Positions 32,700 through 44,542 are shown, counted from the first letter of the stretch. The stretch: 64,000 nt of DNA from Trachythela sp. YZ-2020 (GCA_016169945.1 JADLSH010000349.1:930001-994000); one strand, 5' to 3'. Numbers and translations: made by a program. The notes: a model not told the origin generated them from the letters alone.

Positions 32700-33785
32700 C
32701 TATAATGGTCTTGAAAGACAGTCAGCAATCAGATTATCTTGTCCTTTTATGTGTTGGATGTTCATATTGTATTCTGATAAGATTAGGCTCCAACGTAACA
32801 GACGTTGATTCTTGTCCTTCAGTTTGTGGATGAACACTAATGGGTTGTGATCACTAAACACTTCGAGAGGAACAACAGGTGAGGAAACATATACGTCAAA
32901 ATGTTGCAACGCGAGGATGAGGGCAAGACATTCTTTTTCAATGGTAGAATAATTTCGTTGATGGTTACTGAACTTCCTGGAAAAATAACCTAACTTACAG
33001 ATGAGAAGTTTGGGCAAAATTTTCTGTAGTATCCTGCCATGCAGAGGAAACGCATAACTTGCTTTTTTGTTGAGGGTTGGGGAAATGCATAAATGGCTTC
33101 AATCTTTGCGTTAATAGGTTTAACTTTACCTTGACCAACAATATGTCCCAAGTACGTTACATGACCACATCCAAATTCACTTTTCACCAGATTAATTGTG
33201 AAGTTAGCTTCACTTAGTCGTTGAAATAACTTTCACATAATTTCTAGGTGTGCTTCTCAAGTGTCGCTGTAGATTATAACATCGTCGATGTACGCTTTGC
33301 AACCATCAATATCAGTGATGAGGCGATTAACGAGTCGTTGGAAGGTTGCTGGGGAGTTCTTCATACCAAAAGGCATAACTTTATATTGGTACAGACCATG
33401 TGGTGTGACGAATGCCGATATCTGCCAAAACCCTTTCAGTAAGTCAAATTTCGAGACGTACTTTGCATTACCGATTTTTTCCCTGCAATCATCGATTCGT
33501 GGAATGGGAAATGTGTCTGTCTTTGTGAGGTTGTTCACTTTCCGATAGTCCGTGCGCATGCGGTAGCTTGACTCTGTTTGACTCTAGGAGGTACTGTACA
33601 TCTTGGTCGAGGTATTCTTGTTTGGATGGGTTAAGACGATAGGGGTGTTGGTTCACTGGTGCCGCATCGCCAACATCCACATCGTGGGTAATCATGGTGG
33701 TTCGGGATGGAACATCAGTGAATAGGTTTGAATATACGACCTGCTGGATATCGTCGCATTGACTTGGGTTGAGATGCGTTAGTTT
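32700..33785 (-). pseudogene. pol: Gypsy-type reverse transcriptase and RNase H
   Basis: Reading down from 33785: the RT start is HPYRLNPSKQEYLDQDVQYL. A frameshift near 33570 follows, then DYRKVNNLTKTDTFPIPRID, FDLLKGFWQI, MPFGMKNSPATFQRLVN and the catalytic YIDDVIIYS. The RT thumb is in 33187-32990 (VTYLGHIVGQGKVKP). RNase H follows with the segment STIEKECLALILALQHF and DHNPLVFIHKLK, ending DNLIADCLSRPL. The catalytic YIDD is intact. Frameshifts near 33570, 33240 and 33010 inactivate it. RT follows directly on the integrase C-terminal part, which fixes the domain order. Confidence 0.9.
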
Positions 33786-34485
33786 TTAATCCAGTTGTCG
33801 AAGAATATCAGAGTTGCTCAGTTTAGTTGTTTCAGACAAGTTAAAAAGTTTTCCCAGCTCTTCAGCTGTTGAATGACTATCGCTTCCTGAGCTGACTACA
33901 TTAACCAACTGCTCTACTTTTTCTCTTTTGTGGTGCGGTTTTAACATATGGCAAAGCCGTTTTTTCTTACGTCTATCTGGGGTTACAAGGATATAATTTA
34001 ATTCATTTTCTTTCCTTTCCACATTATAGGGACCAAAATACCTAGCATGCAAAGGTGTTCCAGGGACCGGAAGGAACGCAAGTACTTTGTCGCCAGCCTG
34101 AACACTGTGTGTTACATAATTTTTGTCATACTTTTCCTTCATGCACTTTTGGGCCGACTTAAGGTTTTCGCGTGCCAATTCACATGCCTTCGTAAGTTTT
34201 GTGCGAAAATCTGACACGTACTGTAAAAGATTTAAGGAATTTTCGTCTTCTAAAAGTAACTTCTCCTTCAGAAGTTTGAGTGGTCCTCTAACGGTATGTC
34301 CGAAAACAAGCTCAAATGGACTAAAACCTAAAGATTCCTGAACAGAATCGCGAGCAGCAAATAATAGTAAGTGGATGCCTTCATCCCAAATTTTTCTCGG
34401 TATCCTGGTAATACATCTTAATCATATTTTTTAAAGTTTGGTGAAATCGTTCTAGTGCCCCTTGACTTTCCGGATGATAAGCACT
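33786..34485 (-). pseudogene. pol: Integrase, C-terminal half (after LINE insertion)
   Basis: Starts at the LINE junction with AYHPESQGALERFHQTLKNM, which holds the catalytic Glu. A frameshift near 34385 is followed by the retroviral-type continuation SPFELVFGHTVRGPLKLL. The C-terminal domain is at 34217-33786, with the segment DKVLAFLPVPGTPLHARYFG and GPYNVERKENELNYIL. The block ends by 33786, just upstream of the RT. Confidence 0.88.
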
Positions 34486-34693
34486 TTTCCGGATGAAAGG
34501 CTAACCCCAAGATGGCCTCTTGTAAGCACATGCTTTAGTCACATCGTAAACAAATGCAATTTTAAAGATTTAAGCGGTAGAGATTACCTATTCTATGTTG
34601 GAATATATTTTTATAACAATCAAAATTCAATATATTTGAAATAAATTTTGATAAAATCCATAATTTTGATCAAGAAATCAACGAAACAAAACC

Positions 34694-36462
34694 ATGTCGA
34701 CAACAACACCGACATCGCCAACAGACGCGCCAACTGATCCAAACAGATATACAGTGGAAAGTTTCAAGAACACTAACGCGAAACAAGTACCTTTTGAGGA
34801 ATTAGACTATTCCATTTATAAAGCTAACCTAGTTACCTTCTCAACATCAGAGAAAAGATTACCCAGATGGATACATATAATGAAACAAAGATACTACCAT
34901 GGCCTCGAAGACAACAACACAATAATGAGCCAATACGAAGAAATTGATAACCCAAACGAGAAATCGAAATGTGAGAAAGTTATAATCTCCCTCGCATCGA
35001 AAGAAGGTCAACAAAACATAATTACGATCACAATTATGATTTTTACGGGCTGATAAAACCAGCTCACCAAAAGAAAAATCAATGTCAACAGTGAAAACCA
35101 ACCTTGCCTCCCTCGAAGCTGAATTCGTCGAATTTTCACAAACCACAAGTAAAGCCATTCATAACCTTACCACCCTGATGACGAAGAAAGACCAAGAAAT
35201 AGATCTCCTGAAAAATCAAGTAAACACCCTCAACTTAGCAAAAACCCAAAACCAGCAGTCCTTTAGTGATCTTACTGTAAAACAACTCGAACTTGAGAAA
35301 CAAATCTGCCAGTTACACCATAGATATAAATCATTGAAAGAGAAAAACACCAACCTACTCTGTCAAATAGCCGCTCTTCGTGAAACCCAAAACAACCTAT
35401 TGACCAATCTCAAAATCCCAATTAATTAAGTATTGTCTCACCTACATCTGAGTTACCACATCCTAAAGATGAACCAATTCTAGCCTCTACCCCCACCCCC
35501 ACAACAACAGTACCGACCTACAACATTTCAACAGACAACAAATTTGAGCATCTCTCAAAAGAATCAATCCTTAACTCAAAGGAACCACCAAAAGAAACAA
35601 TACCTGCCGACTCCAGTAAAGAGTTCACCGAAAATACAAAAGATATAGAAACAGTAATAATTTGTGACAGCAATGGCCGACATCTTAACCCAACTCTCCT
35701 CTGTCCTGGAAGCAAGACCAAATATGTGAGATGCCCTACCCTTCCTCAAGCAGAAACGATAATTAAAAATTCCACATATGGCTCACCCAAAACCTTTATC
35801 ATTCATTGCGGAACAAACGACTTGGAAGCAACTACCTCCAACAACGAAATAACCAAACAAATGCAATAAATGTGATAAAATGCATCCACACAAAATATCC
35901 TCTCAGCCGAATTATTATTTCATCTCTTCTCCCTCGAAGCGATAACATGAATAAAAGAGTCATGGAAATAAACGAAACCACCCAGAAGACCTTTCACAAG
36001 AACAAAGCAATAAAGATTGTAGAACATAATAACATTGACTCTACAAAACATTTGAAAGACGAAAAACACCTTAATGAAATAGGTGTCAAACTATTTGCTC
36101 TTAACCTCAAACGAGCATACTTTAATAAGAACCCCCAGTCAGCACACAGATACCACTTCAATCCCAAACCGTTCATGGATATCAAATTTACCAATCCTGC
36201 TCCATATGATTATCCTTCCTCAACCTCATATATCCCCAGCAACCAACCAGCATACTACAACCCACATCGAAACCACACTCTACATCAACATCCAAACCCG
36301 ACAACCTCTTTTTCATACCCACACAATCCATACCACCACCAGATGCAACGAAATCAAAGACCAAATGTTGCAGAAAAACAAGGAAGAAGAAATACTGGTC
36401 AAGAAATACTTCCCATGGAGATGATAGAACTGATAAAACACCTAAATAGGTATGTTAACTAA
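34694..36462 (+). pseudogene. LINE ORF1 with coiled coil and SGNH-type domain
   Basis: The N-terminal part (34694-35053) is unrecognised. The segment 35082-35429 is a long coiled coil (DLTVKQLELEKQICQLHHRY). From about 35640 comes an SGNH/GDSL-like fold: VIICDSNGRHL (block I, Asp-Ser), FIIHCGTNDLEA (block III), and DEKHLNEIGVKLFALNLK (block V with Asp and His). Asn/Pro/His-rich low complexity fills the tail. Esterase-like ORF1 proteins of this kind are typical of CR1/L2-group LINEs, where they bind RNA. Frame breaks near 35060, 35440 and 35865. Confidence 0.75.
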
Positions 36463-36662
36463 ACATTAAAGGATCTACTCCATATATAGATCTCTCTTTT
36501 CAAAAGCTCACTTCCCTTGTGGTCGTTTGAGCACTCTGGCCCCAAGACACTTCACGCATGTCTGGATGCGCACGTGTCTGAGTATTGTACCACATGCGCT
36601 TGGTGAGGGCAAGAGTATGGTGTATAAATACGAAGTCACTCGCATCTAGACTGCGTTACAAG

Positions 36663-36706
36663 CTGCACTGACGAGCCGTTGAACGGCGAAACATGCATGT
36701 CTGCAG
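36663..36706 (+). ncRNA. Type I hammerhead ribozyme, left pLTR
   Basis: Core CUGACGA, then stem II GCCGUU-GA-ACGGC, then GAA, stem III ACAU-GC-AUGU, cleavage C, and stem I closed by CTGCA (36663-36667) with TGCAG (36702-36706). Every conserved core position is present. The very short stem III is typical of retrotransposon hammerheads, which often work as dimers. Confidence 0.9.
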
Positions 36707-36780
36707 ATTTGACTATATATATATATATATATATTAAATCAATGGAGGAATACAAAACAAGTTATTCAGTGGTTTGGCAA

Positions 36781-37361
36781 TATAAAAGATAAGGACAGAC
36801 ACAGTTTTTATTTCGTTTGACATTGTCGATTTCTACCCATCTATTTCTGAAAAACTATTGGACCAAGCTTTATCTTGGGCTTCAAATTTGGCTACTATAC
36901 CTGAAAACGATATTTCAATAATAAAACACGCTAGAAAATCTCTCCTTTTCAATACCGGAATTTCATGGATAAAAAAAGATAGCCATAGTTTGTTTGACGT
37001 TAGCATGGGCAGTTTCGACGGAAATTTGTGAGTTAGTAGGCCTTTTCATTTTAAACCACCTGAGTAAGAAATTTGGCAAAGAGAGCATCGGCCTATATAG
37101 AGATGACGGTTTGGCTATTATAAAAAGTAAATCAGCACGTTTAGCAGACAAAACAAGAAAAGATCTCCACAAAATTTTCGAGCAGTTTGACCTAAAAATT
37201 ACCGCTGAATCAAATTTACGCATTGTAAACTTTTTAGATGTAACTTTCGACCTTAACAATGGAAAACATAGGCCCTATAGGAAGCCCAATGACGATCCAC
37301 TATACATAAATATGCACTCTAATCACCCACCGAGCATCACAAGGCAACTACCTGCATCAAT
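36781..37361 (+). pseudogene. Penelope-like reverse transcriptase, N-terminally truncated
   Basis: Begins in the middle of the RT (FISFDIVDFYPSISEKLLDQ), with a frame break near 37025. It then carries ICELVGLFILNHLSKKF and the catalytic YRDDGLAIIKSK, followed by NFLDVTFDLNNGKHRPYRKP and NHPPSITRQLPASI. YRDDG is the Penelope-type catalytic box and is intact. The fingers domain upstream is missing. The frame is cut after ASI by the foldback at 37362. Confidence 0.85.
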
Positions 37362-37755
37362 AGACAATTTGCATTATAGACTAATTTTTGATCTAGGCAA
37401 AAAAAAGTATATTGCTGGAAAGAACATAATAAGATTAGTAAAATTGCAAAGTTTGGTTGCAAAATGTTGTAAAATGCGGAAAATATAGCCTAGCAAAGTT
37501 TGCAAATTTGGTAACTTTTGTATTACGTGCGGAAATTCCTACCACATTTGGCCGAAATGTGGTAGGAATTTCCGCACGTAATACAAAAGTTACCAAATTT
37601 GCAAACTTTGCAAGGCTATATTTTCCGCATTTTACAACAACATTTCGCAACCAAACTTTGCAATTTTACTAATCTTATTATGTTCTTTGTAGCTGTTGTG
37701 ATTGTTTCCCTTTTCCTTGCCTAGAACAAAATTTAGTCTATAATGCAAATTGTCT
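37362..37755. mobile_element. Foldback element inserted in Penelope ORF
   Basis: 394 bp, almost wholly an inverted repeat. The ends AGACAATTTGCATTATAGAC / GTCTATAATGCAAATTGTCT are flanked by AT on both sides (37360-37361, 37756-37757). The central 37440-37660 part is nearly perfect (CGGAAATTCCTACCACATTT facing its complement). The Penelope frame reads into it and resumes right after it, so it is a late insertion. Confidence 0.85.
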
Positions 37756-37757
37756 AT

Positions 37758-38635
37758 TAACAAGCGCATTGCACTTCTTTCATCAGATGAACAAACTTTT
37801 CAGGAATCTGCACCCACATATCAGAACGCACTTAGGCATAGCAACTTTACCCATGGAACTTAGCTACACTCAGCACACACCGCAACAACAACGCAGGAAT
37901 AGGCAACGCAATATCATTTGGTTCAACCCACCATTTAGTAAGAGTGTTAGCACAAACATAGGACGTAATTTCCTTAGTCTAATTGACAAGCATTTTCCAC
38001 CGCACCACAAGCTACATAAAATTTTTAACAGAAATACAGTTAAAGTAAGCTATAGCTGCATGAACAATATTAAGTCAGTAATCACTAAACACAATGCACG
38101 CATATCTAGAAATAACAAGCCACAGGAGAGGGACACTACCAATTGCAGTTGTAGAAAAAACACCATTTGCCCGCTTCAAAAACAATGCATGACTAGGGAC
38201 ATAGTATACAAAGCAACAGTCACAGTAAGCAACACAAACACGATCAAAAATTACATTGGCATGACTGCAACCACATTCAAAGAGCGATTGGCCAACCACA
38301 CTAAATCTTTTCAGCATAAAAAGCATGCAAATGACACGGAACTTTCGAAATATATTTGGACATTGAAAGAAAACAATAAGGATTTCAGTATTAATTGGCA
38401 AATTTTAAAACATTCTATTTCGTATACGGGAGGATCAAAACGATGCAATTTATGTTTAGAAGAAAAATTTTGTATTTTGAAAGATAAAAACAAGAATTGT
38501 TTACTCAACAAAAGAGCTGAAATAATTTCACGGTGTCGTCATCGAAATAAATTTCGCGTAAACAACGCAAACAAAGCCATGCATGCACACATTGTCTCCC
38601 ACATACACCCCCACGCTCCGGCAGGAAGTATATAA
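37758..38635 (+). pseudogene. Penelope-like C-terminal region with GIY-YIG endonuclease
   Basis: After the foldback the frame continues NKRIALLSSDEQTFQESAPT, shifts once near 37850, and goes on with RRNRQRNIIWFNPPFSKSV, a Cys-rich block (CSCRKNTICPLQKQC), and the GIY-YIG nuclease start NYIGMTATTFKERLANHTKS. The usual GIY is not recognisable, but YIG and the downstream Arg/His are present. CNLCLEEKFCIL and ISRCRHRNKF complete the typical C-terminus. Confidence 0.87.
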
Positions 38636-38820
38636 GCGGTCATTTCTTTCAATACTTGTAAACTGCCTGATGATTCTTTTACAGATGAAACAGCCTGTTG
38701 CAGACAAGTTTTGAGGTAAGCGAAAATCTATAATTTGCTCTAACTATATGTTGTCGAGCACTCTTTGCGTTTCGTAGACCTAAACCTACACGTATATAAA
38801 TATATATATATATATACGAC

Positions 38821-39044
38821 CTTGTGGTCGTTTGAGCACTCTGGCCCCAAGACACTTCACGCATGTCTGGATGCGCATGTGTCTGAGTATTGTACCACAT
38901 GCGCTTGGTGAGGGCAAGAGTATGGTGTATAAATATGAAGTCACTCGCATCTAGACTGCGTTACAAGCTGCACTGACGAGCCGTTGAACGGCGAAACATG
39001 CATGTCTGCAGATTTGACTATATATATATATATATATATATATA
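38821..39044 (+). repeat. Right pLTR of Penelope-like element
   Basis: Direct copy of 36516-36734 with only a few differences and a longer (AT)n tail. The region just upstream (38728-38820, AACTATATGTTGTCGAGCAC and on) is part of the element and recurs inverted at 62995-63063. Confidence 0.88.
38968..39011 (+). ncRNA. Type I hammerhead ribozyme, right pLTR
   Basis: Identical in core and stems to the 36663 copy (CTGCA ... CTGACGA ... CGAAAC ... TGCAG). Together the two copies could release a unit-length RNA spanning the element, as proposed for other hammerhead retroelements. Confidence 0.9.
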
Positions 39045-39127
39045 CAGTATATAATTTTGATCTTATATTTATATAAATATCAACATAGTTTAGATTATTC
39101 TCTACCTCTTTATCTACAATTTTATAA

Positions 39128-42100
39128 ATGCATACAAATATATCACTTAGTACATGGAACATCCATGGTCTTCTACACAGTACACTAGGTGATAAAACTA
39201 AGAACGAAGACTTCCTTAATAATATTACTAATATAGATTTTATATTTCTTACCGAAACATGGTCTAATGTAGATATTGATGTCCCAGGTTTTAAGGTCTT
39301 TGTCTCTGACACTTCAATACAACGAACTGATAAAGCATGCCGACCAATACGGGTATTGCCCTTCTATACAGAGCAGAATATGAAAAATATGTTTCAATTG
39401 CCAAAAAATCCAAAAACTTTTTATGGTGTAAAATCTCGAAAGATCTATTGAGCACCAACACAGATTTGTTTGTATGTGGTGTATACATACCACCAGATAA
39501 ATCATTATACTTTGACAATGAAATTTTTGAAGAACTTGAAAATGACATAATTTCTTTTTCATCAAAAGGCAATACTATGATTCTTGGTGATTTTAATGCA
39601 AGAACAAGTAAATTGGACGATTTTGTCTCCAAAGACGGAAATAATTTCATCATCGATGCAAGTGAAAACTGCTTACATCCCAAAAATAGAGAAAATTTTG
39701 ATAATAATATAAATAACCATGGCAAACAATTAATCAATATATGTAAGAATACTGACATGAGAATCATTAATGGTAGAACCAAAGGTGATTCTCTTAGTAG
39801 ACCCACTTTTCATGGAAGAAATGGAACAAGTACTGTTGACTACATTATAAGTAACCAAGACACTTTTCAACATGTTAACAACTTTATTGTTAAACCACCA
39901 ACATATTTATCTGATCATAGCCAAATAATTGCATGGTTTGATATTCAAACAATTTCCAGAACTGACGAACACGACCAATTCAAACCACCTTTACATAAAT
40001 TACCACTTCAATTTGAGTGGTCAGAAAATTCAAAAAGTAACCTTAGGAAAACTCTCAAACTCCTGAAACCCAAAATAAAATAAACGAATTTCTAAACACC
40101 AATTTTAGTACTGATATAAAAGGTGTCAATAAATGTATTACTGAATTTCAAAACATTTTAACTAATGCATCCAATAAATCTTTGAAAATCAGAAAAAGAA
40201 AAGTTAGACGAAAAATAACTAATGTAGCTAATAAAAAATGGTTCGATAAAGAATGTCGTATTAAGAGACACAAACTTCGAAAAATTGCCAATCAGAAACC
40301 CTGCAAATCTTGATCTAAGAAACGACTATCACACAGCTCTGAAAAAATACAAAGAGACTTTACAAACCAAGAAAAATTAATTTCATCAAAACAAGATTAA
40401 CGAACTTATGCAGGCAACTGATCACGACTCTAAACTGTTTTGGAAAACTCTCCAAAACGCTAATGACAATCTAGAAAATACTACCAACTTGAATAACTCT
40501 CCAACTGAAGGCCAATGGCTCAGACACTTTGAAAAACTCCATTGTAAACACGAGTTATCAACAAATCATGAAATACTCATTGAAAATCTTAAAGAAATAG
40601 AAAACGATAAAGATCAATATAACCAACTCGACAATGAAATAACTGATCATGAGATAACGAATGCAGCTAAGAAGATTAAAACAAAAAAAGCTGTATACTC
40701 CGATAGAATAAGTAATGAAATAATTAAGTCAAGTGCTGAAATTCTCACAAAGGGCTTTAATAAGATATTCAACATCATATTAAAAAGTGGACAATTTCCA
40801 TCGCCATGGTGTGAAGGTCTTGTTACCCCAATTTTTAAATCCGGAAATAAAATAGATCCGAACAATTATAGAGGTATATGTGTCTCAAGCTCCCTCGGAA
40901 AATTATTTTGCTCTATCCTCAATGATAGATTAATGACTCATGTGAAAATAAATAATAGACCCAAGTCAAATAGGCTTTATGCCTGGAAACAGAACAGCAG
41001 ATCACATTTTATGACAAATATATTAAACAGCACAATAATAAGAAAATATATGCATGTTTTGTTGACTTTAAGAAAGCCTTCGATTCGGTTTGGCATGATG
41101 GCCTCTTCTTAAAATTATTAGAAAATAAATTAGGAGGACGATTCTATGACTTAATCAAAAACTTGTACTCAAATTCACAATGTGCAGTTAAGATATCATA
41201 TCATAGAACGCCCTTCTTCCCCTACAATAGAGGAGTTCGTCAGGGCTGTGTTCTCAGTCCACTTCTATTTAATATATACATCAACGATTTACCAAAACTA
41301 TTCGAAAACACAAATTCTGATCCATTTATACTACCTAATGGTACATCAATTAGTAGCCTCATGTATGCGGACGACCTTGTTGAAACACACTTCATAGTTG
41401 GTGTAAAAAATGGCTGATGGAAGTCAACTTAAAGAAAACCAAAATAATGATTTTTCAAAAACACAATTCACGTATATTTTCACTGCCTATCCCCTAAATT
41501 AGCTTGTAAAATTTTTGACAGTGTGATATCACCAATCCTACTTTATAATTCAGAAGTATGGGGAGCTTACATAGATAATGACTGCACCAAATGGGATAAA
41601 ACTACAATTGAAAAAACTCATTTGCAATTCTGTAAACTATACTTAGGTGTGAACAGAAAAGCCAGTAGAGGGGAATTAGGCAGATACCCATTACAGATTT
41701 CAATACTAAAAAAATACTTAAATACATTAAAAATATTTACCAACTCCCAGATTCATGTATCGCGAAACAAGCTTTTTATTGCTCAAAAGAGCTATATTTG
41801 AACAACAAGGAGTCTTTTTACTCCAATGTTATAAACATATTGAAAAAACAATGCCCAGCACTTGACGAAACGATAAATCTAGAAACGTTTATTAAAGAGA
41901 CCAATATAGACAATTTCATTAATAGCATTAAAAACAACTGTTTCATTCTGGAAACATCAAATAACAAATTCCAGAAAACTATCATTTTATTGTACATTTA
42001 AAAAGAATTATAAACTGGAAGAATATCTTAACATCATAAAAGACCCTTTCAAAAGAAGAATATTCTCAAAATTCCAAATAAGTAACCACAAACTACTTAT

Positions 42101-42257
42101 AGAATACGGCTGTTATCAAAATATACCATGTGAAGAGAGGTATTGTAAATTATGCGGTTCAGGGAAAGTCGAAGACGAATTTCACTTTGCCTTCGAATGT
42201 CAAAAGTATCAAAGCATCAGAAATGATGCTAACGTTATATTAAAAAATATTTTCAGA
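39128..42257 (+). pseudogene. LINE ORF2: AP endonuclease + reverse transcriptase
   Basis: Endonuclease: LSTWNIHGLL, FIFLTETWSNVD, then (after a frameshift near 39340) the segment GNTMILGDFNARTSKLDD, TVDYIISNQD and LSDHSQIIAWF. RT: VTPIFKSGNKIDPNNYRGIC, CFVDFKKAFDSVWHDG, RGVRQGCVLSPLLFNIYIND and catalytic MYADDLVE. The C-terminal tail is RIFSKFQISNHKLLIEYG, then a Cys/His knuckle CKLCGSGKVEDEFHFAFEC. The catalytic Asp pair is intact. Frameshifts near 39340, 40080, 40300, 41010, 41400 and 41470 make it dead. Confidence 0.88.
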
Positions 42258-42560
42258 TGACTCTTACAACAGAGTCAAAGCAAAACTTGTTGAGTCATGT
42301 CATATCGAGCACTGACTCAGTTTTAGTCGATCTATTCGCGAAATTCATTTTAACATGTTTTAACATCAGAGACAAATGCTTTCAAACATGAGATATGAAC
42401 TACATTCCTATACTATATTTTCTACACTTATATATAATACTGTAAATACTTTAAAGTTACTTGTTATTTTAAAGTTAGTTGTTATTTTACTCTATATTAT
42501 GCTTAGCAATACCTGTAACTACAGTAGGTCATGCAAATAAAAGCTTTATATAAAAAAAAA

Positions 42561-43107
42561 GCACTCGATCGAAATTGTTTGATGCCGGAGTTCGTGCATG
42601 ACTTGTTGAAATAATCCAGACATAAATTTGAACCTTGGTCCGATTGAATAGATTTTGGAAGGCCAACTAACATAAAGAATTTTGTCAGTGCTTGCACCAT
42701 TGTTTTCGCTTTAATATTTCTTAATGGTATTGCTTCTGGAAATCGAGTCGAAACACACATAATCGTTAATAAGTACTGGTTGCCGTTCTTAGTTTTAAGA
42801 AGTGGTCCGACACAATCAATCATGACTTGACTAAATGGTTCTTCGAAAGCTGGGATTGGTTTTAGTGGTGCTTTAGGTTTTACAAAATTGAACGACCTGG
42901 CCAATAGTAATGAGCAGTTATTTTTTGTAATGTTTTATTTATTCCCAAATGACCTGAAAGTGGGGTATCATGTGCCAAACTAAGAATTTCAGACTGATAA
43001 GGTTTTGGAACTATGATTTGATATCGAAACGCCCACTCATCATCTGCAGAAACATCTGAAGGTTGCCATTTTCTCATTAACACTCCGTTTTTAATATAAA
43101 ATAGCAC
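42561..43107 (-). pseudogene. pol: Integrase, N-terminal half (zinc-binding + core)
   Basis: Zinc-binding H2C2 part: LSLAHDTPLSGHLGINKTLQ and ITAHYYWPG. The frame then shifts near 42895 to the core: FSQVMIDCVGPLLKTKNG with the first Asp, TIMCVSTRFPEAIPLRN, and IQSDQGSNL with the second Asp. Coding ends at the LINE junction after FRSSA and continues in 34485-33786 with the catalytic Glu. Confidence 0.88.
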
Positions 43108-43496
43108 ACAGGGTCACCTGCTGCGTCTATTTCGTCCGAAGCTTTTTGATAAAGCATGGAAATCTCTGAATCATTTTGCTGTTCTTTTATAAGGTTGGAT
43201 CTCGAAAAATCATTTTTAATATCCTTTGTTTCCGCATGTTTGAAACGTCAATTTCATCTGTTTGTACGTTTTCATCTAATTCTTGTCGTTTTTGCATGGC
43301 TCTAGTAACCGCACACGATGGATATAAATCTGGAATAACTTGTTCAACAGGGTCATGCTGTTGAGATGGTTTGTTTGTTATAATCGGATTAACTTTGACT
43401 TTATCACTAGCTAAATCGTTTCCTAGTAATAAATGTATCCAGTCAAAAGGTAAAGATTCAATGAAACATCTCCTGTTACCAAGTCAGACTGCAATT

Positions 43497-43920
43497 TTAT
43501 ATTGTGCAATGGGATTGAACGATGATCATTTGAATCAACTCCACATATGAACTTTCAGAAAATGGTAAGGTTTTTGTAAGTATCAACGATTGCGAAGCAC
43601 CAGTATTGCGTAATATTTTGATTGGTATATAAACATTTGTTTGGTCATTTGATTGCGATATAGAACCATCAAATATAAATGGCTTAAATATGTCCATAGG
43701 GTCAGCAGAGCACTTGACCTCAGATTCCTTTTTGGCGTCACAGATAAATTGTTTATTATCAAAAACCGATCTCTGTGGTTGTTGTTGCTTGTATATATTG
43801 TGAAATCGTGTGTTTGATTTTTATGAAGAAATAAAACCTGTTGGTTTCGGTGGCGCGGTCTGTTCGCTTTAAGTGTGTAACATTCCGACCTTATGTGGCC
43901 CAATAATCACAAGTAACTGA
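43497..43920 (-). pseudogene. Gag zinc knuckle and retroviral-type aspartic protease
   Basis: GHIRSECYTLKANRPRH is the end of a CCHC knuckle. The frame then shifts and later reads NVYIPIKILRNTGASQSLIL, the active-site loop of a gypsy-type protease. The catalytic DTGA is NTGA here, an Asp-to-Asn change that would abolish activity. The region from 43497 down to 43107 is linker. Confidence 0.7.
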
Positions 43921-44145
43921 CTTAAACGGTGGTTGTCTACGGTAAAATTCTTGCATGTCGTTGCGTGGTTTGTTGTTATAAGAGCCCAAATCATTGCTTG
44001 GATGTCGTCCTTGAAATTGTCTAGGTGGTGGTAAATGGTTATTGTCAAATGCAGTATGGTTAACTGCCTTTCGGAGACAAGGACGGATTTGGTTTTATAC
44101 CTGTGGTCGACAACTTATGTGTTAGCAAAAAATTATCTGCCAAAC

Positions 44146-44469
44146 GTGCTGTGCACGTGCGCCGGAGTTTTGGCCTATTTTGCCGGAGCCGGAGTTTGTT
44201 CTACTCCGGTAAAACTCCTGCAGCACTTATTTGTGCTGCAAACTACTGTCAAACATTCTCAGGCTATCAATCATAAATTAGAACGCGCTCTCGCGCCATG
44301 CAGACGACAGCTATGACGACAGTCATAAGTGTTAAAATAAAAAACAAAGATAGTGTTTCCACTTCCAGATAGTGCTTCCACTAGTGGAGCCGGAGTTTTT
44401 TTCCCGGAGCCGGAGTTTTTTTGGCCAGAGCCGGATCCGGAGGTGAAAAACCCGGAGTTTGCACAGCAC
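44146..44469. mobile_element. MITE with GTGCTGTGCA ends in the gag-protease interval
   Basis: Ends GTGCTGTGCA / TGCACAGCAC. The interior repeats CCGGAGCCGGAGTTTT many times on both sides. The target duplication is unclear. It disrupts the region between gag and the zinc knuckle of the Gmr1-like element. Confidence 0.7.
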
Positions 44470-44542
44470 TAGCCTTTTTGTCATTTACAAAAGTTCGAAC
44501 ATCATTATTAAGGCAATTTTTAAATTCTTAAATCAAAATTAG

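Larger units (their letters stand above)
36516..39044 (+). mobile_element. Penelope-like element with hammerhead-bearing flanking repeats
   Basis: Direct repeats of about 220 bp (36516-36734 and 38821-39044, starting CTTGTGGTCGTTTGAGCACT) flank a truncated ORF encoding Penelope-type RT and a GIY-YIG endonuclease. Each repeat carries a complete hammerhead ribozyme and an (AT)n tract. Direct pLTRs with hammerheads are characteristic of Penelope-like elements. The copy is 5'-truncated within the RT, frameshifted, and itself interrupted by a foldback at 37362-37755. It lies between ORF1 and ORF2 of the LINE. Confidence 0.88.
34486..42560 (+). mobile_element. CR1/L2-like LINE inserted in the integrase gene
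   Basis: The target duplication is AAGCACT at 34479-34485 and at 42559-42565 (the leading A residues merge with the A tail). The element ends in a short A tail (TATAAAAAAAAA). Removing it makes the integrase frame continuous across the junction. ORF1 (34694-36462) and ORF2 (39128-42257) are separated by a Penelope-like element at 36516-39044. Without that the LINE is about 5.5 kb, close to full length. Confidence 0.88.

Noticed and set aside
36516..39044. LTR retrotransposon based on direct repeats
   Set aside because: The enclosed RT has the Penelope-type YRDDG box and a GIY-YIG nuclease, and the repeats hold hammerheads, so these are Penelope pLTRs.
39291..39806. 171-codon - strand frame
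   Set aside because: Antisense to the LINE endonuclease, whose motifs are on +.
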